Shown: piece after piece, positions 35,400-44,842 of the stretch
How positions within the stretch are numbered: position 1 is the stretch's first letter
How the letters are laid out: each line of letters opens with the position of its first letter
Assembly (NCBI RefSeq): GCF_002939305.1
Contig: NZ_MVDI01000002.1
Coordinates: 372,001 to 436,000 of the forward strand
Source: Chroococcidiopsis sp. TS-821
Lineage (GTDB): Bacteria; Cyanobacteriota; Cyanobacteriia; Cyanobacteriales; Chroococcidiopsidaceae
Reading direction: 5' to 3'
Length of the DNA: 64,000 bases
Position numbers and translations under genes: made by a program
The notes under the pieces: generated by a model
Databases searched by the model: none
What the model saw: the letters and a program-made list of their open reading frames with translations, nothing else
Told to the model about the DNA's origin: nothing

Positions 35400-37625
35400 A
35401 TGGAACCGGACTTACCCTCGAATCTACACCAACCACGTCGCACTTGGATTCCTTATTTTGTATTAGTAGTGACCTTACTACTAACTGGAATGGCAACTTA
35501 CTACGTAGCACTCACTGCAAGAACCAAAGACCAATTGCGCTTTGACAATGCCGTTGAGCGTACCAAAGATGATATCCAAAATCGCCTAGATACCTATATT
35601 TCGCTGCTACGTAGCGGAAGTGGTTTATTTGCAGCAAGCGATGCGGTGACTCGTGCCGATTTTCGTGCTTATGTAAATCAGTTGCAACTTCGCGATCGCT
35701 ATCCAGGAATTCAAGGTATCGGGTTTAGTGTAAGAGTGTCAGCGGCACAAAAAGATGCCCTGATTGCCGAATTGCGTCAACAAGGCGTACAGCTAACAAT
35801 TCGTCCAGAATACGAGCGTAGCGAATACCATTCAATTATTTACCTCGAACCGCTAGACCGCAGAAATCAAGCCGCAATTGGGTTCGATATGTTTACAGAA
35901 AAAGTTCGCCGTGCGGCAATGGAACGGGCAAGAGATACAGGTAACGCTGCAGCATCGGGAAAAGTCACGCTTGTTCAAGAAATTGACCGTCACAAACAAG
36001 CAGGATTTTTAATCTACTTCCCTGTTTACAGAAACAATTCAAACCCGAAAACAGTCGCGCAAAGACAAGATGCATTACTAGGATTTGTTTACAGTCCATT
36101 TAGGGCAGATGACTTACTGCATGGTATAGTTAGTAAAGATAAATATTCCTACGTAGATTTTGCGGTATATGATGGCACTGCAATTGCGCCGCAAAATTTA
36201 CTGCATCGTTCGCATCCAGACAATACTAACAATCAACCGCGCTTCACAAAAACAACGACTATTGATATCGCCGGACGTACCTGGAGTTTAGTTTTTACAA
36301 CACGCCCTGAGTTTGCTAGTGCTTCCGAGGCTGGTTCAGTACCGTACATCTTCTTCGGAGGAGTCGCAATTAGTCTAGTATTATTTGGATTGACGCGATC
36401 GCAAGCTCGTGCTAAAACGATAGCCCAAAACGCAGTTGCCCAAATGCACGAATCGCAAGCTGCACTGCGGACGAGTGAATCGCGTTTTCGCTGCTTAGTT
36501 GCAGCGGATATTATCGGTATTATTACGGCTGATTTAGACGGTAAAATCCTGGAAGCTAATAATGCGTTTTTACGCATGGTGGGATACGACAAAGATGACC
36601 TCAAAGCAGGATTGCGGTGGGACGATTTGACACCAGCTGAATATCAGCATTTAGATCAGGTGGCAAGTCAGGAAATTAGAACATCTGGCGCTTGTCGTCT
36701 TTTTGAAAAAGAATATATCCGCAAAGATGGTCAGCGCATTCCGGTTCTACTCGGCGGTGCAATTATCGAAGGCAGTCAAGATACTTGTATTGCTTTTGTC
36801 CTCGATCTGACCGAACGCAAGCAGTTAGAAGTTGCTTTACGCCGCCAAGCTGAAGAACTCACCGAAGCAAATCGCCTGAAAGATGACTTTTTAGCAGTCG
36901 TATCGCACGAACTACGCACGCCATTAAATGCCATGCTTGGTTGGGTACAATTATTGCGGAGTCGTCAGTTTGATGAAGCAAAAACGGCGAAAGCACTAGA
37001 AGTGATCGAACGCAATGCGAAAATTCAAACGCAACTTGTTGAAGATCTCTTAGATACTTCGCGTTTGATGCGCGGTCAGTTACATCTACAAATGCGTCCT
37101 GTGGATGTAGCCCGTGTCATAGAAGCTGCGATTAATACTGTACAACCAGCAGCAGCAACAAAAGAAATTCAAATCAAAACTACTACTTCTGAGGATGTTG
37201 GTTTAGTTTGGGGTGACAGCGATCGCCTACAACAAATTGTTTGGAATCTGTTATCAAATGCGGTGAAATTTACTCCTGAAGGCGGTCAAGTTGAAGTTAA
37301 ACTGAATTGTGTCGATCGTTATATTGAAATTCAAGTTAGCGACACAGGGATTGGAATTAGCCCTGAGTTTCTACCGCATGTCTTCGATCGCTTTCGCCAA
37401 GCCGAAAGGGCGACAACTCGCTCAAGCAGCGGTTTAGGACTGGGACTGGCGATCGTACGTCAACTGGTAGAATTACACGGTGGCACTGTTGAGGCTCAGA
37501 GTGCTGGATTTGGACGCGGAGCGACTTTTATTGTGAAACTTCCACTGTGGAACATTCAAAATGTCGCAACCGAAGATCTGATGTCGCGCAGTCAAACGCG
37601 ATCGCCAAAGCGAATCATACGTTAA
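35400..37625 (+). CDS. CHASE-PAS sensor histidine kinase
   Basis: A 741-aa membrane sensor kinase. A membrane helix at about 15-37 leads to an extracytoplasmic CHASE domain at about 70-280 (YPGIQGIGFSVRV, ERARDTGNAAASGKVTL) and a second helix near 305-325. A PAS domain at about 358-475 is followed by HisKA with the phospho-accepting His in SHELRTPLN near 503. HATPase_c has N-box WNLLSNAVKF, DTGIGIS and GLGLGLAIV. CHASE domains bind small ligands; the ligand is unknown. No response regulator is adjacent. The next gene starts 4 bp after its stop, so the two are cotranscribed. Confidence 0.93.
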   Translation: MEPDLPSNLHQPRRTWIPYFVLVVTLLLTGMATYYVALTARTKDQLRFDNAVERTKDDIQNRLDTYISLLRSGSGLFAASDAVTRADFRAYVNQLQLRDRYPGIQGIGFSVRVSAAQKDALIAELRQQGVQLTIRPEYERSEYHSIIYLEPLDRRNQAAIGFDMFTEKVRRAAMERARDTGNAAASGKVTLVQEIDRHKQAGFLIYFPVYRNNSNPKTVAQRQDALLGFVYSPFRADDLLHGIVSKDKYSYVDFAVYDGTAIAPQNLLHRSHPDNTNNQPRFTKTTTIDIAGRTWSLVFTTRPEFASASEAGSVPYIFFGGVAISLVLFGLTRSQARAKTIAQNAVAQMHESQAALRTSESRFRCLVAADIIGIITADLDGKILEANNAFLRMVGYDKDDLKAGLRWDDLTPAEYQHLDQVASQEIRTSGACRLFEKEYIRKDGQRIPVLLGGAIIEGSQDTCIAFVLDLTERKQLEVALRRQAEELTEANRLKDDFLAVVSHELRTPLNAMLGWVQLLRSRQFDEAKTAKALEVIERNAKIQTQLVEDLLDTSRLMRGQLHLQMRPVDVARVIEAAINTVQPAAATKEIQIKTTTSEDVGLVWGDSDRLQQIVWNLLSNAVKFTPEGGQVEVKLNCVDRYIEIQVSDTGIGISPEFLPHVFDRFRQAERATTRSSSGLGLGLAIVRQLVELHGGTVEAQSAGFGRGATFIVKLPLWNIQNVATEDLMSRSQTRSPKRIIR

Positions 37626-37629
37626 AAAT

Positions 37630-40035
37630 GTGGAAGAGATACACTGGCTGGAGCAAATTCAACCTTCGCAGCGTACTTTAGTAGGCAATCGAGCATTACA
37701 ACTGAGCCAATGGCGCCAACGCGGCTATCCAGTCAAACTAGGTTTTGTCGTATCGAGCCAAGTATGGCGAACGTTGTTAGCACAGCTTTTAAGTTCAACT
37801 GATACTCTACTAGATGCTTATCTTCACCTCAACGTCGATGATTGGCAGCAGCTACAACAAGTAGCACAAAAATTACGTCAAGCGCTCGTCGCGCAAGCAT
37901 CGTTAGTTATTGATTTAAGCCACACAATCGCGACAGCCGCGCAGCACTGGACGACACTCATTTGGCATCCGGATCTCATTTTACCAGCAGGAACACCGCA
38001 AAACTTACAAAATGTTTTGGAATCGCAAGTAAGTACTCATCATCCTACAGCGATCGCCCAAGCTTTGCTACGCACTTGGAGTCAGTTATTGAGTGCGAGA
38101 AATTTATTTTATTGGCAGCGGGTTGGTATTGATTTACAACAACTTGATGTGGCTATCCTCGTGCAACCATTACACAATGCGATCGCTTCTGGAACACTCA
38201 ACTGTCAAACTGACAAATTAGAAATTCAAGCAAGTTATGGATTAGGGCTAGCAATCGCTCGTGGTGAGGTAATTCCTGATTTTTACTTGGTAGATCCAAA
38301 ATCGGGAATAGTGCGATCGCAAAAGCTGGGATACAAAACGATTGCTTATGGTGTTGCTCACCTACCCGTACCTGCAGGATTTATACGTCATACATCTTTT
38401 AACAACCAGAATGACTTACAAGTCTATCTACTCAACACCGAACAACAGCAACGATATGTCTTGCAACAAGATTTACAGCGATTAATTCATCTAGGACAGG
38501 AACTGATTCGTATCACCAATTCCGCAACAATTTGCGAGTGGGCGTTAGAAATAGAAGGCGAAGGCATTGAGCCGCAGTTAGCGATCGCGCAATGCCGCGA
38601 TTCTCTGGTTGCAGGAGAAACCCACGCTCAAATAATGCCTGCACCATCTTCCGCATTGCTGCAAGGGCTAGCCGCTGCCCCAGGACGCTCGATTGCGCCT
38701 GCGTACGTTGTTTGCGATCTTCAAAAGACACCGCACTTACCACCAGGAGTTATTGTCGTCACAACCGCGATCGCACCCGAGTGGTTACCCTTACTACAAC
38801 ACGCTGCGGGCTTTATTACTGAGCGCGGTGGCTTAACTTCACATAGTGCGATTTTAGCTAGAGAACTGGGAATTCCTGCCGTTGTCAATGTAGCCAAAGC
38901 AACTCAAATCCTGCAAACCAATGATTTAATCGATCTTGATGGCAATCAGGGAGAAATTCATCGTTTAAGAGGGTATCAAACGCGATCGCACTTGATGACA
39001 ACGCCTCGCCTTCTCGTACCAAATAACCGTTCTCAAGCAATTCGCAGACAAGTCAATAAATCTGTAACAAATTATACTGTACCAATCGCGACTCAAATTT
39101 TCCTCAACTTAAGCCAGCATCATCTCTTAGATAAAGTACAAAATCTACCAGTGGATGGCTTAGGCTTGTTACGGTCTGAGCTGATGGTATTGAATATGCT
39201 AAAGGGACAATCGATACTCGGATGGTTGCCGCAGCGCCAGCAAGAATTACTCGAACTTTGGCAAGAACGCATTGCGCAGTTTGCCCGCGCCTTTGCACCA
39301 AAACCAGTGTTTTACCGCGCGCTCGATTGGCGATCGCCTGAGTTTCAAGTACTTTCTCATCCAGCGATATCGACAGGTCAAATCGATTCTACCTCCGGCT
39401 ATCATAGCATCGTGAGTTATTTGCAAGACCCCACGCTGTTTGATTTAGAACTGACCGCTTTAGCAGGTGTACGACAAGCAGGTTACGATAATATTCACTT
39501 GTTACTACCGTTTATGCGGACGGTAGAAGAATTTGTCTTTTGTCGGCAGCGAGTTGAGCGAGTCGGATTAACTCAATCTCCGCAGTTTCAACTGTGGATT
39601 ATGGCAGAGGTACCATCGGTGTTGTTTTTGCTTCCAGAATACGTTGCAGCTGGAGTTCAAGGTGTTTCGATTGGTACCAATGATTTAACGCAGTTACTAC
39701 TAGGAGTCGATCGCGATTTTGAGCATTTAGCAACTTTTGACGCCCGCCACCCTGTAGTCATGCGCGCGATTGCCCAAATTATTCAACAAGCGAAACAAGC
39801 AGGCATTCCTTGCGCGATCTGCGGTCAAGCACCTGTTTTGTATCCCGAATTAATCGATTCTTTGGTGGACTGGGGGATTACAGCAATCTCAGTAGAAGCC
39901 GATGCAGTAGAAGTGACGTATCAGGCGATCGTTCGCGCCGAACAACGCTTACTTGTAAAGAGTGCGCGTCATCAATTACAGCCAGAAATTAGCAAGTTTG
40001 CTACAGAATTACCGCCAGAAAATCTGGAATATTAA
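37630..40035 (+). CDS. PEP synthase-like protein with degenerate ATP-binding half
   Basis: An 801-aa protein of the PEP synthase/pyruvate phosphate dikinase/enzyme I superfamily. Residues 1-330 align only loosely with the ATP-grasp domain. The expected VRSSA motif reads as LIWHPDLILPAGTP, the expected GLGE reads GLGL, and the N-terminal GGK-type lysine reads GNR. The swivelling domain is intact (GGLTSHSAILARELGIPAVV near 397, carrying the phospho-His), as is the PEP barrel: GLLRSEL, FYRALDWRSPEF, MAEVPS, SIGTNDLTQLLLGVDRD and the catalytic Cys in CAICGQAP. The start is GTG. It could be an unusual PEP synthase or an enzyme-I-like PEP-dependent phosphoprotein. Confidence 0.8.
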   Translation: MEEIHWLEQIQPSQRTLVGNRALQLSQWRQRGYPVKLGFVVSSQVWRTLLAQLLSSTDTLLDAYLHLNVDDWQQLQQVAQKLRQALVAQASLVIDLSHTIATAAQHWTTLIWHPDLILPAGTPQNLQNVLESQVSTHHPTAIAQALLRTWSQLLSARNLFYWQRVGIDLQQLDVAILVQPLHNAIASGTLNCQTDKLEIQASYGLGLAIARGEVIPDFYLVDPKSGIVRSQKLGYKTIAYGVAHLPVPAGFIRHTSFNNQNDLQVYLLNTEQQQRYVLQQDLQRLIHLGQELIRITNSATICEWALEIEGEGIEPQLAIAQCRDSLVAGETHAQIMPAPSSALLQGLAAAPGRSIAPAYVVCDLQKTPHLPPGVIVVTTAIAPEWLPLLQHAAGFITERGGLTSHSAILARELGIPAVVNVAKATQILQTNDLIDLDGNQGEIHRLRGYQTRSHLMTTPRLLVPNNRSQAIRRQVNKSVTNYTVPIATQIFLNLSQHHLLDKVQNLPVDGLGLLRSELMVLNMLKGQSILGWLPQRQQELLELWQERIAQFARAFAPKPVFYRALDWRSPEFQVLSHPAISTGQIDSTSGYHSIVSYLQDPTLFDLELTALAGVRQAGYDNIHLLLPFMRTVEEFVFCRQRVERVGLTQSPQFQLWIMAEVPSVLFLLPEYVAAGVQGVSIGTNDLTQLLLGVDRDFEHLATFDARHPVVMRAIAQIIQQAKQAGIPCAICGQAPVLYPELIDSLVDWGITAISVEADAVEVTYQAIVRAEQRLLVKSARHQLQPEISKFATELPPENLEY

Positions 40036-40129
40036 AAAAAAGTAAATTGCTTAATTTCACATTCTTTCACCTATAGCCAAATCAGCTAACTGCAAGTTAA
40101 ATTAAAAGCTCTCTCTTAAGGAAGGTGCC

Positions 40130-40154
40130 AAAAAGTTTTTTTTGAACTTTTTTT
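40130..40154 (+). terminator. AT-rich hairpin, probable terminator of the kinase/PEP-synthase-like operon
   Basis: AAAAAGTT (40130-40137) can pair with AACTTTTT (40145-40152) followed by further T, about 95 bp after the stop. The stem is weak because it is mostly A-T. Confidence 0.4.
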
Positions 40155-40782
40155 GATGTAGTTGTCTTTAAGAAAGCGGACGAATATGAGTAGAAGTACA
40201 AAGAGATAGCTAGGAAGTCTACAGATTACTGACACTTGTATGTGAAGAGTATGTAAAGATTGCTAGAAATTATCGTCCTTTGCGCGGCTATTTGTTAAAG
40301 TTTCTGTGAAGTGTGACTTGCAATACACACTGTTTTTACTCCTTCCTGGTAACTAAAGTCATGTTTCTTTCGTCATTGCAGCGCTTATCGATAACAAATA
40401 TAGACTCCGTAAATGTAGCGAGAAGCATAAAATCGAGCTAATATGTTTACTAAAATTAACCAAAGTATCAGAAATGCTGCTAAATAGAGGCAAAAACTCG
40501 ATGTTATTGTAAACTTTAGCAATCTTACTCCTACATAAAAGTTAATAAAGCAAGGAACTTATTTTCCAGGATTCAGTCCATGTCTCGGTAAACCCTCACA
40601 CAATCAGTAACTGTTTATTGCACAACGTTCTCAAAATGAATTAAATATTATGTGTAAAAAAGTGTACCTTGTAGTGATGAATATTCCGAATTATTACTAG
40701 GGAAGCCGTAAGTTAAACAAAGTTCTTGATGTAATGGTGACAACAAAAGATTTTCCCAGGTTCTAGGGTGGAGGTGCAGCTA
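40155..40782. other. Long AT-rich gap upstream of the sugar transferase gene
   Basis: About 630 bp with no credible gene; reading frames of 14 and 26 codons near 40360-40490 have no ribosome site or family features. It may contain a distant promoter and long leader for the exopolysaccharide gene. No conserved RNA was recognised. Confidence 0.45.
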
Positions 40783-42228
40783 ATGACGTCTACGACTTCC
40801 TTATCAATTAACAAATTAGATCTCCGCGCTCCCGTATTCACGAGATTTCGCAGAGGCACAGGTGTCAGGTGGCTGCGTGTCATATCATTGATGTCACTTG
40901 ATGCCGCTATGTTATACACAGCATGGCACTTGGCAGAAAAGCTTGGCACCCCACTCGATTCTCCCTGGAACACGGCTTACAATCCGTTCTCGATTTTGCC
41001 AATCATAGCAACTGAAATTGGGTTAATCGCAGCTAAAAAACTGTATGATGCAAGGCAAGAGCGACGAGATTACTTCAATCTTGTCAAGGCGCTGACGATC
41101 GCGCACCTACTCTTGTTACTCGCAGCATTTTTCTATCAACCAAATGGCTTTGTTTCGCGTTCTACTTTTGTTTTGTCGTGGGTATTTAGTATATCGCTAA
41201 CGTTTGTTGCTCGTTTTGCCTTTGATAGCACTGTAGAATACGTACGCAAGCAAGGAGCGGTTTGTTATCGTACCTTTATCATTTCGCGCCCAGAAGATCG
41301 AGAGAAAGCGAATCGATTGCTTGCGCGAGAAAATTGCTACAAAGTTTTAGGCTGGGCTGATGTGAGTGCTTTGGTAGCAGATAAAGATCGCCTCGACGCG
41401 ACGATCGAGCAAATATGCAGTTTAGGCGTATCCGAAGTCTTTGTTTGTTCGTGGGCATCGATTAAAAGTCGGATGTTTCTTTACTGGAAACTAAGGAATG
41501 CTGGAATTACGCTACATATTTTGCCAATTGATGTTGATTTAGAAGGAATTCAAAGAAATCTAGAACTCAAGATGGTAGGTGGATTACCAGCACTCAAGCT
41601 GTCTCCTCCATTAATTACTGGTAGTGACTTTTTGATGAAGCGTTGCTTTGATTTTATCTGTGCCACAAGCTTTGTTTTACTCGCTTCACCGCTGTATCTC
41701 TTAATTGCGTTACTGATTAAAATTGACTCTCCAGGTCCTATCTTCTACAAGCAAACTCGCATTGGCTTGCATGGTAAGCCATTTAAGGTATGGAAGTTCC
41801 GGACGATGGTTGTCAATGCAGAGAAATTGCAAAAAGAACTCGAAGCCAAAAACGTCAATAAAGACGGAATTCTCTTCAAGATTAAGGACGATCCTCGAAT
41901 TACGCGTGTGGGTAAGTTTCTCCGCCGTTACAGCTTAGATGAGTTACCGCAACTGTTTAATGTGATGTTTGGCGAGATGAGTTTGGTAGGTCCGCGTCCG
42001 TTACCAGTGAGAGACGTCGAAAAGTTTTCGGAACATCATTTTATTCGCCAGGAAGTTTTACCAGGAATTTCAGGATTGTGGCAAGTTTCTGGTAGATCAG
42101 ATATTACGGATTTTGAACAGGTAATCCGCCTCGACGTCACTTACATGGAAAATTGGTCATTATGGTTAGACATGCAAATCTTGCTGCAAACCGTCATGGT
42201 GATTGTGGGTAAAAAAGGCGCCTACTAA
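40783..42228 (+). CDS. Polyprenyl-phosphate sugar phosphotransferase initiating exopolysaccharide synthesis
   Basis: Transfers a sugar-1-phosphate (often glucose or galactose) to undecaprenyl phosphate, the first committed step of exopolysaccharide repeat-unit assembly (WcaJ/CpsE type). It has 481 aa from the ATG at 40783, with GGAGG 8 nt upstream; a GTG at 40768 is less likely. Four N-terminal membrane helices and a CoA-binding-like middle domain lead to the catalytic C-terminal domain from about 285. That domain has membrane helix VLLASPLYLLIALLIK, GPIFYKQTRIG, KFRTM, the RYSLDELPQLFNV motif and GPRPLP. A terminator follows. No other EPS genes are visible. Confidence 0.92.
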   Translation: MTSTTSLSINKLDLRAPVFTRFRRGTGVRWLRVISLMSLDAAMLYTAWHLAEKLGTPLDSPWNTAYNPFSILPIIATEIGLIAAKKLYDARQERRDYFNLVKALTIAHLLLLLAAFFYQPNGFVSRSTFVLSWVFSISLTFVARFAFDSTVEYVRKQGAVCYRTFIISRPEDREKANRLLARENCYKVLGWADVSALVADKDRLDATIEQICSLGVSEVFVCSWASIKSRMFLYWKLRNAGITLHILPIDVDLEGIQRNLELKMVGGLPALKLSPPLITGSDFLMKRCFDFICATSFVLLASPLYLLIALLIKIDSPGPIFYKQTRIGLHGKPFKVWKFRTMVVNAEKLQKELEAKNVNKDGILFKIKDDPRITRVGKFLRRYSLDELPQLFNVMFGEMSLVGPRPLPVRDVEKFSEHHFIRQEVLPGISGLWQVSGRSDITDFEQVIRLDVTYMENWSLWLDMQILLQTVMVIVGKKGAY

Positions 42229-42255
42229 CTTGATGTGTCTCTATGCATAACCTCC

Positions 42256-42284
42256 AGCTAGTCGCAACACGGCTAGCTTTTTTT
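42256..42284 (+). terminator. Rho-independent terminator after the sugar transferase gene
   Basis: AGCTAG (42256-42261) pairs with CTAGCT (42273-42278) around an 11-nt loop, followed by a seven-base T run (42278-42284). The T-run reaches the stop codon of the convergent kinase gene. Confidence 0.8.
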
Positions 42285-43881
42285 AAGAAAGTGAGGGTAA
42301 AGTTTCTAATGCCGTCCCCGGAATTTTTTCTAATACAGGTAGCGTTACCGTAAAAGTTGTCCCTTGCCCTTCACCAGCGCTATAAACTGCAACTGTGCCG
42401 TGATGTAGTTCTACTAAATGACGGACAATGCCCAATCCTAAACCAAGCCCGCCGTGACTGCGCGTTGTGGTGCTATCGCCTTGGCGAAAAGTGTCAAAGA
42501 CATAGGGAAGAAAATCAGGGCTAATGCCAATACCAGTATCTTGTACGTGAATCTGCATATGCGCGGCGTCAACCGCTTCTACACGTACCGCAACGATACC
42601 GCGTTCGGGTGTAAACTTAATTGCATTCGTGAGTAAATTCCAGATAACTTGTTGTAAACGTTCAGGATCGGCACAGACAAGATTGCCAGTGGTGTCGAAA
42701 TACGTTTCAAGTTGAATTGCTTTCGCCTCAGCAGCTGGGCGTACCGCGTTGACTGCAGCCTCAACAATTGGTATTAAATGCACTGGACAAAGATGCAACC
42801 GCAGTTTACCTTGAATAATCCGCGAAATATCCAAGATATCTTCGATGAGTTGGGCTTGCGATTTGGCGTTGCGTTCGATTGTTTCTAAGGCTTTGGCAAT
42901 TGTTTTTTCGTCAAACTTGCGCGTGCGTAAAAGTCTCGCCCAACCAAGAATCGAGTTTAAAGGGGTACGTAGTTCGTGCGATAGAACTGCGAGAAACTCA
43001 TCCTTCATGCGGTTTGCGGCTTCAGCTTCGGCGCGTGCAGCTTGCTCGTAAATCAGTTTACTGCGTTCTTCTTCTGCTTGCTTGCGATCGCTGATGTCTT
43101 CTAAAGTTCCAACATAACCAATCACATCGCCTTTGTCATCAAGCATCGGTGACGAGCGCAAATGTACCCAGCGTACGATATCTTGTTGTGTTTGAATGCG
43201 AAACTCGTTTGAGTATTCTTGTCCGCGCTGAAAACACGCCGACCATTCACTAAAGATGCGATCGCGTTCTTCAAGATGAATGATTTGCCACCAATTTTCG
43301 CTAATTTGCTCTAGGGTACACCCACAAATCGCTTGACACCGCGAGTTCATATACGTACATTTTCCGGCGGGATCAATTAAAAAAATGCCTACCGGAGAAT
43401 TTGCACTTAAGCGCCGAAAGCGTTCTTCACTTTTTTTAAGTTCGGCAGCTTGTCTTTCAATTTGCGCGGTTTTCTGGTAAAGTTCGACAAAAACAGAAAC
43501 TTTGGAAGTTAAGATTTCTGGTTGAATCGGTTTAAATAAATAATCTACTGCCCCTAGCGAATAACCCCGCATTTGTAGCGTATCGCTCGTGCTAAAAGCT
43601 GTCAGGAAAATAATGGGTGTTAGTTGCGATCGCGCCCGTTGACGGATGAGTGTAGCGGTTTCAAAGCCATCCATATCAGGCATTTGCACGTCGAGCAAAA
43701 TGACAGCAAAATCTTGATTTAATAAGCAACGCAGCGCTTCCATCCCCGAATGTGCTTTGACAAGGTTTTGCCCCAATCCTTCTAAAATAGCCTCCAGCGC
43801 CAAGAGATTCTCTGGATGGTCATCTACCATAAGAATGTTGACTTTCGGTTCTGATGGCATTGCTTCACCTTGAATAGACAA
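42283..43881 (-). CDS. Response regulator-PAS-histidine kinase fusion
   Basis: A cytosolic 532-aa protein: receiver domain at about 14-130 with phospho-acceptor Asp64 (ILLDVQMPDMDG) and KP near 118, a coiled linker, and a PAS/PAC domain at about 150-270. HisKA has [10 protein letters not shown] near 318, and HATPase_c extends to about 520 (WNLLTNAIKF, DTGIGIS, GLGLGLGIV). An input receiver ahead of a kinase makes it a relay step, able to be driven by another kinase, plausibly the giant hybrid kinase upstream in the same direction. An alternative start is the Met at residue 8. Confidence 0.92.
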   Translation of the reverse strand: MSIQGEAMPSEPKVNILMVDDHPENLLALEAILEGLGQNLVKAHSGMEALRCLLNQDFAVILLDVQMPDMDGFETATLIRQRARSQLTPIIFLTAFSTSDTLQMRGYSLGAVDYLFKPIQPEILTSKVSVFVELYQKTAQIERQAAELKKSEERFRRLSANSPVGIFLIDPAGKCTYMNSRCQAICGCTLEQISENWWQIIHLEERDRIFSEWSACFQRGQEYSNEFRIQTQQDIVRWVHLRSSPMLDDKGDVIGYVGTLEDISDRKQAEEERSKLIYEQAARAEAEAANRMKDEFLAVLSHELRTPLNSILGWARLLRTRKFDEKTIAKALETIERNAKSQAQLIEDILDISRIIQGKLRLHLCPVHLIPIVEAAVNAVRPAAEAKAIQLETYFDTTGNLVCADPERLQQVIWNLLTNAIKFTPERGIVAVRVEAVDAAHMQIHVQDTGIGISPDFLPYVFDTFRQGDSTTTRSHGGLGLGLGIVRHLVELHHGTVAVYSAGEGQGTTFTVTLPVLEKIPGTALETLPSLS

Positions 43882-44019
43882 TTTAGGGGATGAAGAGTAA
43901 TTAGTGGTTGATCGCTAGTTACTAGTCGCTTTTACTTACCTTCGCAATCAAATAGATATTATGAATAAACTCTCACTTGACAATGATCTTTTTTTAGCAA
44001 ATGATGACCTGAAACGCTA

Positions 44020-44838
44020 CTAACTGATTTTTTGGTAAAGGCGTTCGCGTCCTGCTATTTGTTTATAGTATCTTTCTCGCTGACTCAAAGGGAGTGTTTC
44101 TTGCTTTCCTAAGCCTAAAACGCCAAATAAGCACAAACTTTCATAAAAAAGCTTGTGAACTTGCTGCTGTAGCGATTGATTAAAGTAAATAAGGACATTG
44201 CGGCACAAAATTGCATTAAATTCATTGAACGAGCGATCGCACACCAGATTATGTTGCGAAAAGACAATGTTTTCTTTGAGAAAGGCACGGAAAATCGCCT
44301 GGTCGTAGGCTGCGGTGTAATACTCAGAAAATGATTGTTGACCTCCTGCTTGAAAATAATACTGAGTATATTCTTGCATCAGTCGCAGCGGAAAAATTCC
44401 GGCTTTGGCAGTTCTTAATACTGTCTCATTCATGTCTGTTGCATAAATGCGACAACGATGATATAAGTTTTCTTCATGCAGCAAAATTGCTAGTGAATAT
44501 ACCTCTTCACCAGTGGAACACCCCGCGCACCAAATGCGTATAAACGGATAAGTTTTGAGTAGAGGTACGACCTTTTGTCTGAAGCTGAGATAAAAGCTAG
44601 GGTCTCTGAACATTGCAGTAACATTGACTGTCATGTAGCCAAGAAATTGCTCGAAAAAAGCGCGATCGTGCAAAACTTTTTCTTGCAGCGCTGAGACATT
44701 GGCTAACTTTTCTAAATATAAAATATTCTGAATGCGGCGCTTGATCGCAACAGGAGCGTAACGGCGAAAGTCAAAACCGTAGTATTGAAATATACCTTCT
44801 AGCAATAGCTGAATTTCAATATCTTCAAGTTCGTTCAT
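44020..44838 (-). CDS. cheR: CheR-type protein-glutamate methyltransferase
   Basis: A 272-aa SAM-dependent methyltransferase that in chemotaxis methylates glutamates of receptors. The N-terminal helical CheR_N part (about 8-60) is followed by the SAM-binding domain with IRIWCAGCSTGEEVYSLAILL near 100-120, IYATDMN near 136 and the NAILCRNVLIYF motif near 207. There is no CheB, CheA or MCP gene in the window. It begins 4 bp after the giant hybrid kinase stop, so it is cotranscribed and may act on a kinase or receptor elsewhere. Confidence 0.9.
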   Translation of the reverse strand: MNELEDIEIQLLLEGIFQYYGFDFRRYAPVAIKRRIQNILYLEKLANVSALQEKVLHDRAFFEQFLGYMTVNVTAMFRDPSFYLSFRQKVVPLLKTYPFIRIWCAGCSTGEEVYSLAILLHEENLYHRCRIYATDMNETVLRTAKAGIFPLRLMQEYTQYYFQAGGQQSFSEYYTAAYDQAIFRAFLKENIVFSQHNLVCDRSFNEFNAILCRNVLIYFNQSLQQQVHKLFYESLCLFGVLGLGKQETLPLSQRERYYKQIAGRERLYQKIS

Positions 44839-44842
44839 ATTG

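Noticed and set aside
37630-40035. Calling this gene plainly ppsA
   Set aside because: The ATP-grasp half lacks the expected motifs, so a normal ATP-dependent PEP synthase is not supported without a structural check.
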